Made by a program: the position numbers and the translations under genes. Positions 34,239 to 43,576 of a stretch of 53,781 nt of DNA are shown piece after piece. The notes under the pieces were generated by a model that was not told the DNA's origin, searched no databases, and was given only the letters and a program-made list of their open reading frames with translations. The stretch comes from Porphyromonadaceae bacterium. GTDB lineage: Bacteria; Bacteroidota; Bacteroidia; Bacteroidales; Dysgonomonadaceae. Position 1 is the first letter of the stretch. Each line of letters starts with the position of its first letter. The stretch covers positions 1 through 53,781 of the forward strand of contig JALHIE010000014.1 of NCBI GenBank assembly GCA_022840285.1, read 5' to 3'.

Positions 34239-36482
34239 TTATCCTTTCCTCTCTTTCAGATAAAAAACAATTTTTTTTGCCGTTGAGAGCTGCCCGTGCG
34301 AAATGCGATAGCTGTTGACTTTTTTCCCGTCGATCACAATCTTGTCGATGAACCGGGCATTTTTTCCGGGACGGACGACTTCCATCTCCAATACCCTGCC
34401 TCCGTAATGATCCGGATTCAACTGCAACGTTATTCTATCGAAAACCGGGGTGGTAAAGGTGTAAAATGGCTCTGTGGCGTCGTCGGGATAAAAACCCATC
34501 ATCGAGAAAACGGCCCAGGCAGACATGGTGCCCGTATCATCGTTCCCGGGGAGTCCGTCGGGAGAATTCTTAAAATACCGGGCCAACAACTCCTGCGTGA
34601 GTTGTTGAGTACGCCACTCCTCTCCTTTCACATAACTGAATAGATACGGATAGCCGATATTTGGCTCGTTGGTAGGGTCGTAATGCCCCTCATCAAACAC
34701 CTCCTGAAGCTTGTTCGTAAATTTCCTGTTGCCGCCGTGCAATTTAATCAGTCCCGGCACGTCGTGCGGGACCATAAACGAATAGTTCCATGAACTGCCT
34801 TCGTGAAATCCGGGTACCTCTTCAAAGTTTTCACCCTGTTTGGGGTTGAAAGGCGACAGGAAAGTACCGTCGGGCAATATCGGGCGAAACACCCCGTATT
34901 CGGGCGAGTAATAGCGGGAATAGTTCAGCGACTGGGCGCGGAAGCGGGCAGCGTCTTCTTTTTTTCCCAAGGCGGCAGCAAATTTAGACAAGGCGTTGTC
35001 GGCAATATAGTATTCGAGCGCATGGGAAACGGAATTGTCGTATTTTTCACGAAGCGCCACATAACCCAATCTGAGGTAATCGTCGTTATCCGGACGCAGA
35101 AAGTTGTCTCTCCCGCCTGTAGTGGCCGATTTATACATGGCTTCGTAAGCCGCTTCCACATCGAAATCGCGTAACCCTTTCATCCAGCTGTCCACAATAA
35201 CCGGAATAGCCGGATCGCCCTCCATCGTAAGTGTTTCGCGACCATACAACTCCCATTTGGGCAACCATCCGCTCTCCTTGTACATACCCACCATCGAATG
35301 AACCATGTTCAATTGTTTTTCGGGATAGAGCAAGGCAAGCAACTGATGTACATTTCTATAGGTATCCCAAAGCGAGAAAACCGTGTACCGGTCTGTTCCG
35401 GAAGTAAGGACTTTGTCGCTTTCCATTGCCGGATACTGGCCATTCACATCATTAAGCAGGTTGGGATGGATAAGCGCATGATAAAGTGCAGTATAAAAAA
35501 TTACTTTCTGGTCGCCCGTTCCGCCCTCAATCCGTACACGGGCAAGCTCCTTTTCCCAGCTCTCGCGGGCAGCAGTCCGGATCTTGTCAAACTGAAAGCC
35601 GTTTTGTTCGGCCTCCAGGTTTTCACGGGCATTGGCAGTACTTACAAATGAGACCCCGATCTGTACTTCAATGGTTTCATCGGCTTCAACATCGTAAGAA
35701 AAGTAAGCCCCAATATCGTCTCCGGCAATATCCCGCCCATAGCGGGTGTAAATTTTCCGAGTGCCGGCCGTGCTGTCCCAGGCCGCCTCGGTAGCCATTT
35801 CGCGTTGTTTCTTCCAATATCCGGCAGCCACCGGTTGTTTGTTGACACGCATCACAAAGTAAATGGGAAAAACCGCCTGTGGGTTGTAACAGAAAGTCCC
35901 CAACACTTTCATCCCTTCAATCTCCGTATCACTTATGCGGCGCATCCAGGCACCGCTTTCGTTGGTGAGCCCTTCCCCCAGGTTCATTAGGATATTTGCC
36001 CGCCCTTTAGGGAAGATAAACCGGGCAATACTTGTGCGGGTAGTGGCTGAAACTTCGGTCACGATACCGTACTTGGTCAACCGGTTGGTATAATAACCGG
36101 GCGATGCCTGTTCACCGGAATAGCCGCTGCCATATTCTTCGTAATTGACATTCAATTCCCCCGATGTGGGCATCAGCAAAAGAGAACCGGATTCGGGACA
36201 CCCCACCCCGCTGAGGTTAACATGTGAAAACCCGGTGAAAAACTTATTCTCGTGCGAGTAGGGTGTCGACCACCATTGTTTGTCCTTATCGAACCTGTTT
36301 TCTTCCGATCCCATCACATTAAACGGAGCTATCGACATCATTCCGTTAGGCAGTACCGCTCCGGGATTGGTGGTGCCGTAGTTGGTTGTGCCGATAAAAG
36401 GATTGACAAAACCGGCAAGGTCTTGACCGAAAAGATTCAAAGAAATCACAGAAAAAAGGATAAGGAACAGTCCGGATCGCAT
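34239..36482 (-). CDS. GH92 family alpha-mannosidase, secreted
   Basis: GH92 enzymes are calcium-dependent exo-alpha-mannosidases, usually acting on alpha-1,2 or other linkages of N-glycans. The 747-residue sequence has a Sec signal peptide (about 1-20), then GFVNPFIGTTNYGTTNPGA, the standard N-terminal opening. The catalytic segments HEGSSWNYSF (general acid Glu) and GNDDTGTMSAWAVFSMMGFYP (the Asp pair that activates water) are intact. Length is normal. It is a lone gene, convergent with the acyltransferase and divergent from the adenine deaminase. A -7-like box on the minus strand at 36503-36510 (TATTTTTG) lies about 20 bases upstream of the start. Confidence 0.95.
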   Translation of the reverse strand: MRSGLFLILFSVISLNLFGQDLAGFVNPFIGTTNYGTTNPGAVLPNGMMSIAPFNVMGSEENRFDKDKQWWSTPYSHENKFFTGFSHVNLSGVGCPESGSLLLMPTSGELNVNYEEYGSGYSGEQASPGYYTNRLTKYGIVTEVSATTRTSIARFIFPKGRANILMNLGEGLTNESGAWMRRISDTEIEGMKVLGTFCYNPQAVFPIYFVMRVNKQPVAAGYWKKQREMATEAAWDSTAGTRKIYTRYGRDIAGDDIGAYFSYDVEADETIEVQIGVSFVSTANARENLEAEQNGFQFDKIRTAARESWEKELARVRIEGGTGDQKVIFYTALYHALIHPNLLNDVNGQYPAMESDKVLTSGTDRYTVFSLWDTYRNVHQLLALLYPEKQLNMVHSMVGMYKESGWLPKWELYGRETLTMEGDPAIPVIVDSWMKGLRDFDVEAAYEAMYKSATTGGRDNFLRPDNDDYLRLGYVALREKYDNSVSHALEYYIADNALSKFAAALGKKEDAARFRAQSLNYSRYYSPEYGVFRPILPDGTFLSPFNPKQGENFEEVPGFHEGSSWNYSFMVPHDVPGLIKLHGGNRKFTNKLQEVFDEGHYDPTNEPNIGYPYLFSYVKGEEWRTQQLTQELLARYFKNSPDGLPGNDDTGTMSAWAVFSMMGFYPDDATEPFYTFTTPVFDRITLQLNPDHYGGRVLEMEVVRPGKNARFIDKIVIDGKKVNSYRISHGQLSTAKKIVFYLKERKG

Positions 36483-36553
36483 ACGATAAATGATTTTTCA
36501 CGCAAAAATAACCATAATCACCCAACATAGCATAAATTCTCCTGCAAATAATT

Positions 36554-36582
36554 TTTGGAACCGAATGCTTCGTGTATTTTTG
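36554..36582 (+). promoter_or_regulatory. promoter of the adenine deaminase gene
   Basis: TTTG at 36554-36557 and TATTTTTG at 36575-36582 are separated by 17 bases, slightly shorter than the usual 19-21. The start codon follows 22 bases later. Confidence 0.55.
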
Positions 36583-36604
36583 CAAAAAATAAACCGGAAA
36601 CAGT

Positions 36605-37624
36605 ATGGACGAAAACCTAAAAAGATACATTCAATTACTTCCCAAGGCAGAGCTGCACGTACATATCGAAGGCACGTTTGAACCCGAACTGATTTTCGAA
36701 ATTGCGACAAGAAACAAGGTTTCCCTTAAGTACAACTCCGTGGAGGAGCTGCGTAAAGCATATAACTTCAATAACCTGCAGGATTTCCTGGACATCTACT
36801 ACGGGGCGGCCAACGTACTTTTATACGAACAGGATTTTTATGACCTCACGGTGAACTACCTGCGGAAAGCACATGCCGACAATGTTGTCCATACCGAAAT
36901 TTTTTTCGATCCGCAAACGCATACCGCCCGCGGAGTAAGCTTCGAAACGGTTGTCAACGGCATTACCCGGGCGATGGATGACGCCAAAATCGAATGGGGG
37001 ATTTCATCAAAACTGATCCTGTGTTTTCTCCGCCACCTGAGCGAGAAATCAGCCGAGGAAACCCTAAAATCCGCCTTGTTACACAAAGATAAGATCATTG
37101 CCGTAGGGCTCGATTCTTCGGAAAACGGACATCCTCCGGGAAAGTTTTTCCATGTTTTCAACCGGGTACGGGAGGAAGGTTTTTTTGTGGTTGCCCACGC
37201 CGGGGAAGAAGGTCCTGCGGAATACGTTTGGGAAGCCATCGATTTACTGGAGGCAGAACGGGTTGACCACGGGGTCAGCTCCATAGATGATCCCGATTTA
37301 TTGGAAGAGCTGCGTGAACGGGAAATTCCCCTGACCGTATGTCCGCTATCAAATCTCAAACTAAAGGTGGTGGAAGAGCTAAAAAATGTTCCTGTTAAGG
37401 TCTTCCTCGAAAAAGGGATCCGCGTTACCCTCAATTCCGACGACCCATCCTATTTCGGAGGATACATTAACGACAACTACCTGCAAACGGCCGAAGCGCT
37501 CCGGCTGTCGAGAAACGACATCTATACCTTGGCTAAAAACTCCTTCCTGGCATCGTTCATCACCGAGAACGAAAGGAATATATTCCTGGAGAAGCTCCTG
37601 AATTTCGAAAACGCGTTTGTTTAG
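36605..37624 (+). CDS. adenine deaminase of the adenosine-deaminase-like (type 2) family
   Basis: This 339-residue amidohydrolase would deaminate adenine to hypoxanthine in purine salvage. Metal and catalytic residues are present: H18 and H20 (LPKAELHVHIEGT), H198 and E201 (HAGEEGP), and D279 and D280 (LNSDDPSYFGGY). The overall text, including FNNLQDFLDIYY, FFDPQTHTARG and GLDSSENGHPPGKF, is very close to the proteobacterial and fungal adenine deaminases rather than to true adenosine deaminases, so adenine is the favoured substrate. An automatic label of adenosine deaminase would probably be wrong. The gene ends two bases from the convergent GH95 fusion. Confidence 0.88.
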   Translation: MDENLKRYIQLLPKAELHVHIEGTFEPELIFEIATRNKVSLKYNSVEELRKAYNFNNLQDFLDIYYGAANVLLYEQDFYDLTVNYLRKAHADNVVHTEIFFDPQTHTARGVSFETVVNGITRAMDDAKIEWGISSKLILCFLRHLSEKSAEETLKSALLHKDKIIAVGLDSSENGHPPGKFFHVFNRVREEGFFVVAHAGEEGPAEYVWEAIDLLEAERVDHGVSSIDDPDLLEELREREIPLTVCPLSNLKLKVVEELKNVPVKVFLEKGIRVTLNSDDPSYFGGYINDNYLQTAEALRLSRNDIYTLAKNSFLASFITENERNIFLEKLLNFENAFV

Positions 37625-37625
37625 C

Positions 37626-40600
37626 TTAATTTAATTGAACTTTCGCATGTTCACTGATTACAGCTAAATCCTCATTCAAGGTAACTATCTGTCCTGCTTT
37701 CAGATCCAGCAAAGTCGACTTTCCGTTAGCGGATATACGCAGGGGGTTCCCTACCAGCGAGAGAACGGTTGCCGTCTTGAGTCTCCCCGATTCCCAGGCG
37801 ATGTCTACCTCGAATCCTCCGCGAGCCAGCAACCCCTTTACACTTCCTTTGTCCCAGGCTGCCGGGAGCGCCGGAAGCAGGAGGATCTCGTCCGTATGCG
37901 ACTGCAGCAGCATCTCGGCTATGCCTGCCGTACCTCCAAAGTTCCCGTCAATCTGGAAAGGAGGATGGTTGTCAAACAGGTTGGGCAGAGTGGATTTGGC
38001 AAGCAATTCCTGGATATGATTGGCCGCTTTGTTCCCTTGCCCGAGGCGAGCGTAGAAGTTGATGATCCAGGCCCTGCTCCAACCGGTATGCCCGCCGCCG
38101 TGGCGCAGCCGGCTTTCGATGGTTTTTTTGGCCGCCTCAAACAGTTCGGGGGTATCCTCAGTGATCTGAGTCCCGGGATGCAACCCCAGCAAATGCGATA
38201 CATGACGGTGACCAGGCTCGGCCTCCTCGTACTCCTCCACCCATTCCAGAATGGTTCCTTTTGTCGGTGAAATTCTTATGGGAGGGAGTTCCTTAAGCAC
38301 CTGTCTGAGTGTATCTGCGAACAGTTCATCCTGTTTTAACACCTCTGCTGCACGGACACAATATTTGAAAAGCTCCGTAATGATCTGCACATCCATCGTT
38401 GCAGAATAGGTCATGTGGTGAGATTCACCGGTTAGTGGCAATATGTACCTGTTTTCCGGTGAGTTGGAAGGAGCAATGGCCCATCTCCCTTGTTTGTCCC
38501 TGATGAGAAAATCAAGCACAAACTGGGCAGACCCTTTCATCAGGGGATATGCTTCCTCTCTCAGGTAACGATCATCGCAGGTGAATGCAAAGTGTTCATA
38601 GAGAGGAAAGGTCATCCAGGGACCTCCCATAGGGTATAATCCCCAGATACCGTCCATCACACCGGTACGACCAAAAAGATCGGTCAGGTGGTGAAAAGTC
38701 CATCCCCTGGCGTTATACATCTCGGCGGCGGTCACTGCTCCCGGCTTGGCCACCCGTTGCATGAAGCGTGACAGAGGCTTTACCGTTTCGCTCAGGTTAC
38801 ATACTTCCGCCGGCCAGTAGTTCATCTGCAAGTTGATGTTGGTATGATAATCCGAATTCCACGGCGCATCGAAATCTTTGCACCATATACCTTGAAGATT
38901 TGCCGGGAGTTTTCCCGGGTACCGTGAACTGCTCATCAATAGGTAGCGACCGTACTGAAAGTAAAGTGCTGTCAGTTGCGGGTCCCCTTTTCCCTCACCT
39001 ACTTCCTGGAGGCGTTCATCGGTCGGTTTGGCAGAGCGATTCTCTCCTCCCAGATCGAGGGAGACACGGTGGAACAACCCTTGATATTCTTTCAGGTGAT
39101 CTTCACGGATATTCCTGAAACTTTTTACAGAAGCTCTGTCGAGTACTTTCGTACATGTCGCGACGGGGTTCAACGACCGGTCGAAATCCATTTTCTCCAA
39201 ACAGTAATCGGTCGCCGCGGTAAGCAAGAGCGTCAACTCATCGGCACCGCTGACGACAAGCTGTTTCCCGTCACTGGTGATGGATCCTCCTCGGTTCATC
39301 GCCCTCAATTCCGCGGCAAACTTCATGTGTGCACCGGAGGGTCCCCTTGCGGGATCCTCCTCATCCACGATCTGACCGCTGAGGACGATCCGGTTTCCCT
39401 TTGCCCGGATCGTCACATCCTTTTCCCTTAGCAGGTTCAGCGTCACGTTGATTTTTTGCTTCCGGGAAGCGGAGATCCGCACCGCAATCAAATTATCCGG
39501 GGCTGAAGCCAGCACTTCCTGAGTAAACCGTGTTCCCTCGTGGTTGTATGAGGTCCTGACAATGCCGGTATGCAGATCGAGCTCCCTTTGGTAACTTTCT
39601 ACCGCTCGCTCTCCGAAATTGAGCTGGAGATCTCCCAGGGTCTGGTAGGAGCGGATCCGGGGAGGTGTGCCCACCATACTTTTCTCGGCTACCTTGACGG
39701 CTTCTGCCACCTTGTTTTCCAGGATGAGGCGTTGTATCTCCGGAAGGTTGGCCAATGCTTCAGTATTGTTATTGTTAACCGGAGCTCCTGCCCAGAGGCT
39801 TTCTTCGTTCAACTGTATCCGCTCTTTTGAAGGATTACCAAAAATCATCGCGCCCAACCGTCCGTTACCCACAGGAAGTGCCTCATTCCAGTTACCGGCA
39901 GGTTGTTTATACCAGAGACGCAGATCGTTCGAAGACGACTGTCTGTCGCATGCTGTGGAGGCCAGCACAGGAAACTCTCCTTCCCAGGTCACCTCCTGTT
40001 GAGAAATATACCAGCTTTTTCCTTTATCGTTGTTCCCCTGAAAGAAGAGGTAGGTTCTTTCATCTTCATCCGTGAAGATGTGGGGATGTCCTGACTCACT
40101 CTCGTTCCACTCCCCCGGCTTGCCGTTAGGGAGAAAAGGCTTGTCGAACAAACGCTTCCACATTAGTCCGTCTTCACTGACGGCCACCCCCACCTGCTGG
40201 GGCCAGTTGTTGTAAGCTCCTGCATAAAACATATACATCCGGCCCTCCCTGATTGCGATGGAGGCACCTTCGATACATTCCCCTTCCCAAGGCAATTCAG
40301 GGAACAGGATGGGACCATCCACGGCCTGGCGCCACTCTCCGCGGTTAAAGCTACTGTTCTTAGGTGCCACAGCAACGCCCAGCATCTGCTTTTTGTAGTC
40401 GGGATCCCTCGTGGCAAAAAAGAGGTAATAGCGGTCCCTGAAGAGACAAACCTCCGCATCGATGGCACGTCCGCAGTTCCACTCACCCGTTGGCCGGAAA
40501 ATGGGATTTGTGCGGTTTCGTTCAAAATGAATGCCATCGGCAGAAACAGCATGACAAATGGCATCGTCGGGACCATTTCCGTAAGTCTGGTAGAACAGGT

Positions 40601-40940
40601 GAACTTTCCCATCCCTTACCAGGGCTCCCGGAGCACAAAGGCCTTTTGCTTCATACGCAGCTTCGGGATGCGGATTGATCTCTCCCACCTTGGTCCAGGT
40701 GACAAGATCCCTACTTTCTGCGATGCCGATGTTCCATCCTGCGTTGACCGCTCCTCTCTTGGGAGGGATAGAAAAATAGAGCAGGTAGCGGTCGTTGAAG
40801 CGCACCACGTGCGGATCTTTCGAGAAAGGCGTGCCCGTCCGGGAAGTGTCACCAAACATCATTTGCTGTTGCCTGACCGGTTGTGCGAAAGTAAAGGAAA
40901 CGAGAAAAATGGAAAAAGCTAAAAACAGGTATTTCTTCAT
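37626..40940 (-). CDS. two-enzyme fusion: GH43-like beta-propeller plus GH95 fucosidase/galactosidase
   Basis: This 1104-residue secreted protein joins two glycosidase modules. The start at 40940 gives a good signal peptide (residues 1-20, ending FTFAQ); an in-frame ATG eight codons upstream adds nothing useful. Residues 35-325 form a five-bladed propeller like GH43/GH117 enzymes, with candidate triad D42 (SKDPHVV), D161 (AIDAEV) and E224 (CIEGASI). From about residue 340 to the end is a complete GH95 enzyme, with N701 and N703 (TNINLQMNYW), E829 (SNSPENRY) and D998 (QIDGNFG); their spacing matches the other GH95 protein in this window. Both halves look active. Its gene follows a Gfo/Idh/MocA gene by 40 bases on the same strand, so it is the last gene of a three-gene operon. 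It probably trims a side chain carrying fucose or L-galactose plus a second sugar. Confidence 0.88.
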   Translation of the reverse strand: MKKYLFLAFSIFLVSFTFAQPVRQQQMMFGDTSRTGTPFSKDPHVVRFNDRYLLYFSIPPKRGAVNAGWNIGIAESRDLVTWTKVGEINPHPEAAYEAKGLCAPGALVRDGKVHLFYQTYGNGPDDAICHAVSADGIHFERNRTNPIFRPTGEWNCGRAIDAEVCLFRDRYYLFFATRDPDYKKQMLGVAVAPKNSSFNRGEWRQAVDGPILFPELPWEGECIEGASIAIREGRMYMFYAGAYNNWPQQVGVAVSEDGLMWKRLFDKPFLPNGKPGEWNESESGHPHIFTDEDERTYLFFQGNNDKGKSWYISQQEVTWEGEFPVLASTACDRQSSSNDLRLWYKQPAGNWNEALPVGNGRLGAMIFGNPSKERIQLNEESLWAGAPVNNNNTEALANLPEIQRLILENKVAEAVKVAEKSMVGTPPRIRSYQTLGDLQLNFGERAVESYQRELDLHTGIVRTSYNHEGTRFTQEVLASAPDNLIAVRISASRKQKINVTLNLLREKDVTIRAKGNRIVLSGQIVDEEDPARGPSGAHMKFAAELRAMNRGGSITSDGKQLVVSGADELTLLLTAATDYCLEKMDFDRSLNPVATCTKVLDRASVKSFRNIREDHLKEYQGLFHRVSLDLGGENRSAKPTDERLQEVGEGKGDPQLTALYFQYGRYLLMSSSRYPGKLPANLQGIWCKDFDAPWNSDYHTNINLQMNYWPAEVCNLSETVKPLSRFMQRVAKPGAVTAAEMYNARGWTFHHLTDLFGRTGVMDGIWGLYPMGGPWMTFPLYEHFAFTCDDRYLREEAYPLMKGSAQFVLDFLIRDKQGRWAIAPSNSPENRYILPLTGESHHMTYSATMDVQIITELFKYCVRAAEVLKQDELFADTLRQVLKELPPIRISPTKGTILEWVEEYEEAEPGHRHVSHLLGLHPGTQITEDTPELFEAAKKTIESRLRHGGGHTGWSRAWIINFYARLGQGNKAANHIQELLAKSTLPNLFDNHPPFQIDGNFGGTAGIAEMLLQSHTDEILLLPALPAAWDKGSVKGLLARGGFEVDIAWESGRLKTATVLSLVGNPLRISANGKSTLLDLKAGQIVTLNEDLAVISEHAKVQLN

Positions 40941-40980
40941 ACGTTCAACACACATTTTATTCAATCATCTCATGCATCGT

Positions 40981-42339
40981 TCAGAGTTTCCATCCGCTCC
41001 TGTATTCGTAATGGAGGAATTGATCCGCCTCCGGCATGTTGGGGAAAGAAAGCTTTTCAGGATCGAAATTCAGGCTTTGGTAACTCATTTTCTCCCTCAA
41101 TTCGGGCCTTAATGCGATATTTCCCAGCAATACGGTCTCTGTCAACGGTCCTGCCCAGTCGAAATTCGATCCGGCGGGATCACCCCCTTTGCAGGCAAGA
41201 ATCCACTCCTGACGATGACCGGGCGAAGATTTGATATACGGCTCCGGCCTCTTATAGGCATCATCCAGCGATTGGGGCAGGAGACGGTCGCCCAGAATAA
41301 CTCCCTTACTGCCTATGTAGAGTACGCCACCGGCCCCCATCTGAACACCGGCCCCCATTTCGGCCAATCGCGGAGGACGAAGTCCTCCGTCATACCACGT
41401 CAGGCGCAACGGGGGCATGTTTTCCCGTGCGGGGAAATCATAGGTGACGATGGATCCAAGCGGGAACGAATCTCCATTAACCAGAGTGGAGGTGCCTTGA
41501 ATGCTTGTGGGGTATTTCAGCTTCAGTATCCTGAATATCGAATCGAACGAATGGCAACCGATATCACCAAGCGCTCCCGTGCCGTAATCGAGCCAACCGC
41601 GCCACCTGAATGGGTGATAGGAGGGATGATACGGACGTAGTGGCGCCGGGCCTGTAAACAAATCCCAGTCAAGGGTTTCAGGTACCGGAGGACTATCTGT
41701 CGGTCGCTTGACTCCCTGCGGCCAGTATGTATCGGATAACCCCCGGTTGGGTCGGTCGGTCCACACATGAACCTCCTCAATGGTTCCGATGGCTCCATCG
41801 TGGATCATCTCCTTCAATCTTCTCGGACCATCGCCGGCCTGCCCCTGGTTTCCCATTTGGGTAGCGACGTTATACTTACGGGCTGCTTCCGTCAGCATTC
41901 TCGCTTCATATACCGTATGTGTAAGCGGCTTCTCCGTGTAAACGTGCTTGCCCCTTCTGATCGCCTCCATGCTGATAACGGCGTGTGTATGATCGGGGGT
42001 AGCGACGATAACTGCATCGATCTCTTTTTCCTGATCCAACATGACGCGATAGTCCTTGTATTTTTTGGCTTTCGGGTAGAGTTTAAATACATTTTCCACC
42101 GAATTGTTCCAGTCGACATCACAGAGTGCTACGATATTTTCTGTTTTGGCTACATCTTCCAGATCACCGCGTCCCATTCCGCCGATCCCTATTCCAGCAA
42201 CATTCAGCTTATCACTCGGAGCCACATGCCCCAGTCCGGTGACAGCATGAGCCGGAACAAGGGTCAGTCCACCAATAGCCAGTGCTGAGGTTCCTATAAA
42301 CTCTCTCCGGCTGATTTTTTTTGAGTTTTCTGATTTCAT
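40981..42339 (-). CDS. Tat-exported Gfo/Idh/MocA family oxidoreductase
   Basis: This 452-residue NAD(P)-dependent sugar dehydrogenase has a twin-arginine signal (ISRREFIGTSA, R11 and R12), so it is folded with its cofactor before export to the periplasm. The Rossmann motif GIGIGGMG is at 49-56, and the conserved TEKPLTHTVYEA motif follows the DHTHAVISMEAI strand. Family members of this exported type oxidise a sugar hydroxyl, often at C3, using a tightly bound cofactor. It lies 22 bases after the DUF1080 gene and 40 before the GH95 fusion in one operon, which suggests oxidation to a 3-keto-glycoside followed by cleavage by the DUF1080 protein. The substrate is not known. Confidence 0.9.
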   Translation of the reverse strand: MKSENSKKISRREFIGTSALAIGGLTLVPAHAVTGLGHVAPSDKLNVAGIGIGGMGRGDLEDVAKTENIVALCDVDWNNSVENVFKLYPKAKKYKDYRVMLDQEKEIDAVIVATPDHTHAVISMEAIRRGKHVYTEKPLTHTVYEARMLTEAARKYNVATQMGNQGQAGDGPRRLKEMIHDGAIGTIEEVHVWTDRPNRGLSDTYWPQGVKRPTDSPPVPETLDWDLFTGPAPLRPYHPSYHPFRWRGWLDYGTGALGDIGCHSFDSIFRILKLKYPTSIQGTSTLVNGDSFPLGSIVTYDFPARENMPPLRLTWYDGGLRPPRLAEMGAGVQMGAGGVLYIGSKGVILGDRLLPQSLDDAYKRPEPYIKSSPGHRQEWILACKGGDPAGSNFDWAGPLTETVLLGNIALRPELREKMSYQSLNFDPEKLSFPNMPEADQFLHYEYRSGWKL

Positions 42340-42361
42340 GACAAAGGATATTTATTAACAA

Positions 42362-43426
42362 TTAATTGATTATAGGAGTCAGCACTATGTTTCTGTAAGA
42401 AACAGCCGTATGGTCTCCCTGAAGGTAGATCGGACCCGGAGCGGTAATGTCCGACTGGATAGCCCCGCCTGTAGGTCCGTCCACGGGTTGATTATCAATA
42501 ACGGTCACACCGTTCAGTTTAACGGTAACGTGACGCTTGTACAGTGTAATGTCGAGATCCTGCCATTCGCCGGCCGGCTTTTCAGCTTTCACCGTGGGAG
42601 TGATCCTTGTGTATATTGCTCCCATACTGCCTCCCCAGTTGAGAGGCCGATCGTAGGAGTCTGCAACCTGCACTTCATACATCCCGCGAAGGTATACCCC
42701 GCTGTTGCTTTTCGGAGGAACGTTAACCTCAAGCTTAAGGTTAAAATCCTCAAACAGATCTTCTGTACGGAGATTTCCGTATCGAACATGTTCCTCTCCT
42801 TCTGTTTGCACCGGATTATTTGTAAGTACGCCCTCATTCATCGTCCAGCCATTCTTCAAGTCATCTTCTATCAGCTTCCATCCGGTCAGGTCGCCGTTAT
42901 TCTTGATTAACGGGACAGGTTCGCCGAAACTTAACTTGCCCATATCCGGCGCAGGCGGCATTTCGGGTAGCTTAGCTCCTTTTATGTAGACGGAATCAAG
43001 TCCGGTCCCATCGATTTTTGGACTCAAGTGGTAACCCGAAATACTGTCCCCATGCCTTGTCAGCTCAATCCAGACAGGATAACCTCTCGATAACAGCGGT
43101 TGACCTTCTGCGTCTCTGGTCAGGACCACATTTCGGGGATTTCTTCCCAGGAACAGGTTCTCTCCTGCGACGTAAACATAAGGTAATCCATAAAAAACGC
43201 CTCCGCCCCCCCACATCAGATCGGCATCCAAATAACCTTCTTCCTGTCTTACTTTCAACCAGCCAACGGATCGTTGACCGAAACCGAAAGTCCATTGCCC
43301 CAAATAGGAAGAAACACCTTTTTGAGGAGCAGTTGCATCGGAATCCTGCCTCTTTTCGCTGCACGATACCCAAAAGCATCCCAACGCAACGACAGTCATT
43401 AAAATTGAAGTTGTAAATGATTTCAT
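42362..43426 (-). CDS. DUF1080 lipoprotein, 3-keto-glycoside hydrolase-like
   Basis: This 354-residue lipoprotein has lipidated cysteine C22 (WVSC). Its C-terminal half, about residues 160-352, is the DUF1080 (3-keto-disaccharide hydrolase) jellyroll, with SGVYLRGMYEVQVAD, EWQDLDITLYKRHVTVKLNG and TGGAIQ, close to the family pattern. The first half is an extra domain with GQWTFGFGQRSVGWL, possibly a second jellyroll or binding module. Family members cleave glycosides after oxidation at C3. It is the first gene of the operon with Gfo/Idh/MocA and GH95, consistent with the oxidative pathway. I saw no clear promoter in the 150 bases upstream. Confidence 0.88.
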   Translation of the reverse strand: MKSFTTSILMTVVALGCFWVSCSEKRQDSDATAPQKGVSSYLGQWTFGFGQRSVGWLKVRQEEGYLDADLMWGGGGVFYGLPYVYVAGENLFLGRNPRNVVLTRDAEGQPLLSRGYPVWIELTRHGDSISGYHLSPKIDGTGLDSVYIKGAKLPEMPPAPDMGKLSFGEPVPLIKNNGDLTGWKLIEDDLKNGWTMNEGVLTNNPVQTEGEEHVRYGNLRTEDLFEDFNLKLEVNVPPKSNSGVYLRGMYEVQVADSYDRPLNWGGSMGAIYTRITPTVKAEKPAGEWQDLDITLYKRHVTVKLNGVTVIDNQPVDGPTGGAIQSDITAPGPIYLQGDHTAVSYRNIVLTPIIN

Positions 43427-43576
43427 AGGATATAAGTATTAAAAAGTTCACTTTTGTTTCTCGAGTGGTATATCTGAACAAGCCCTCCATGACGGTTCAT
43501 CGCAGCCGGGTTGTCAGGATAAATACCGGCTAGGAGCTTGACTGAGCAGGTTGAACGGTATGGTTAAGAATTCCGG

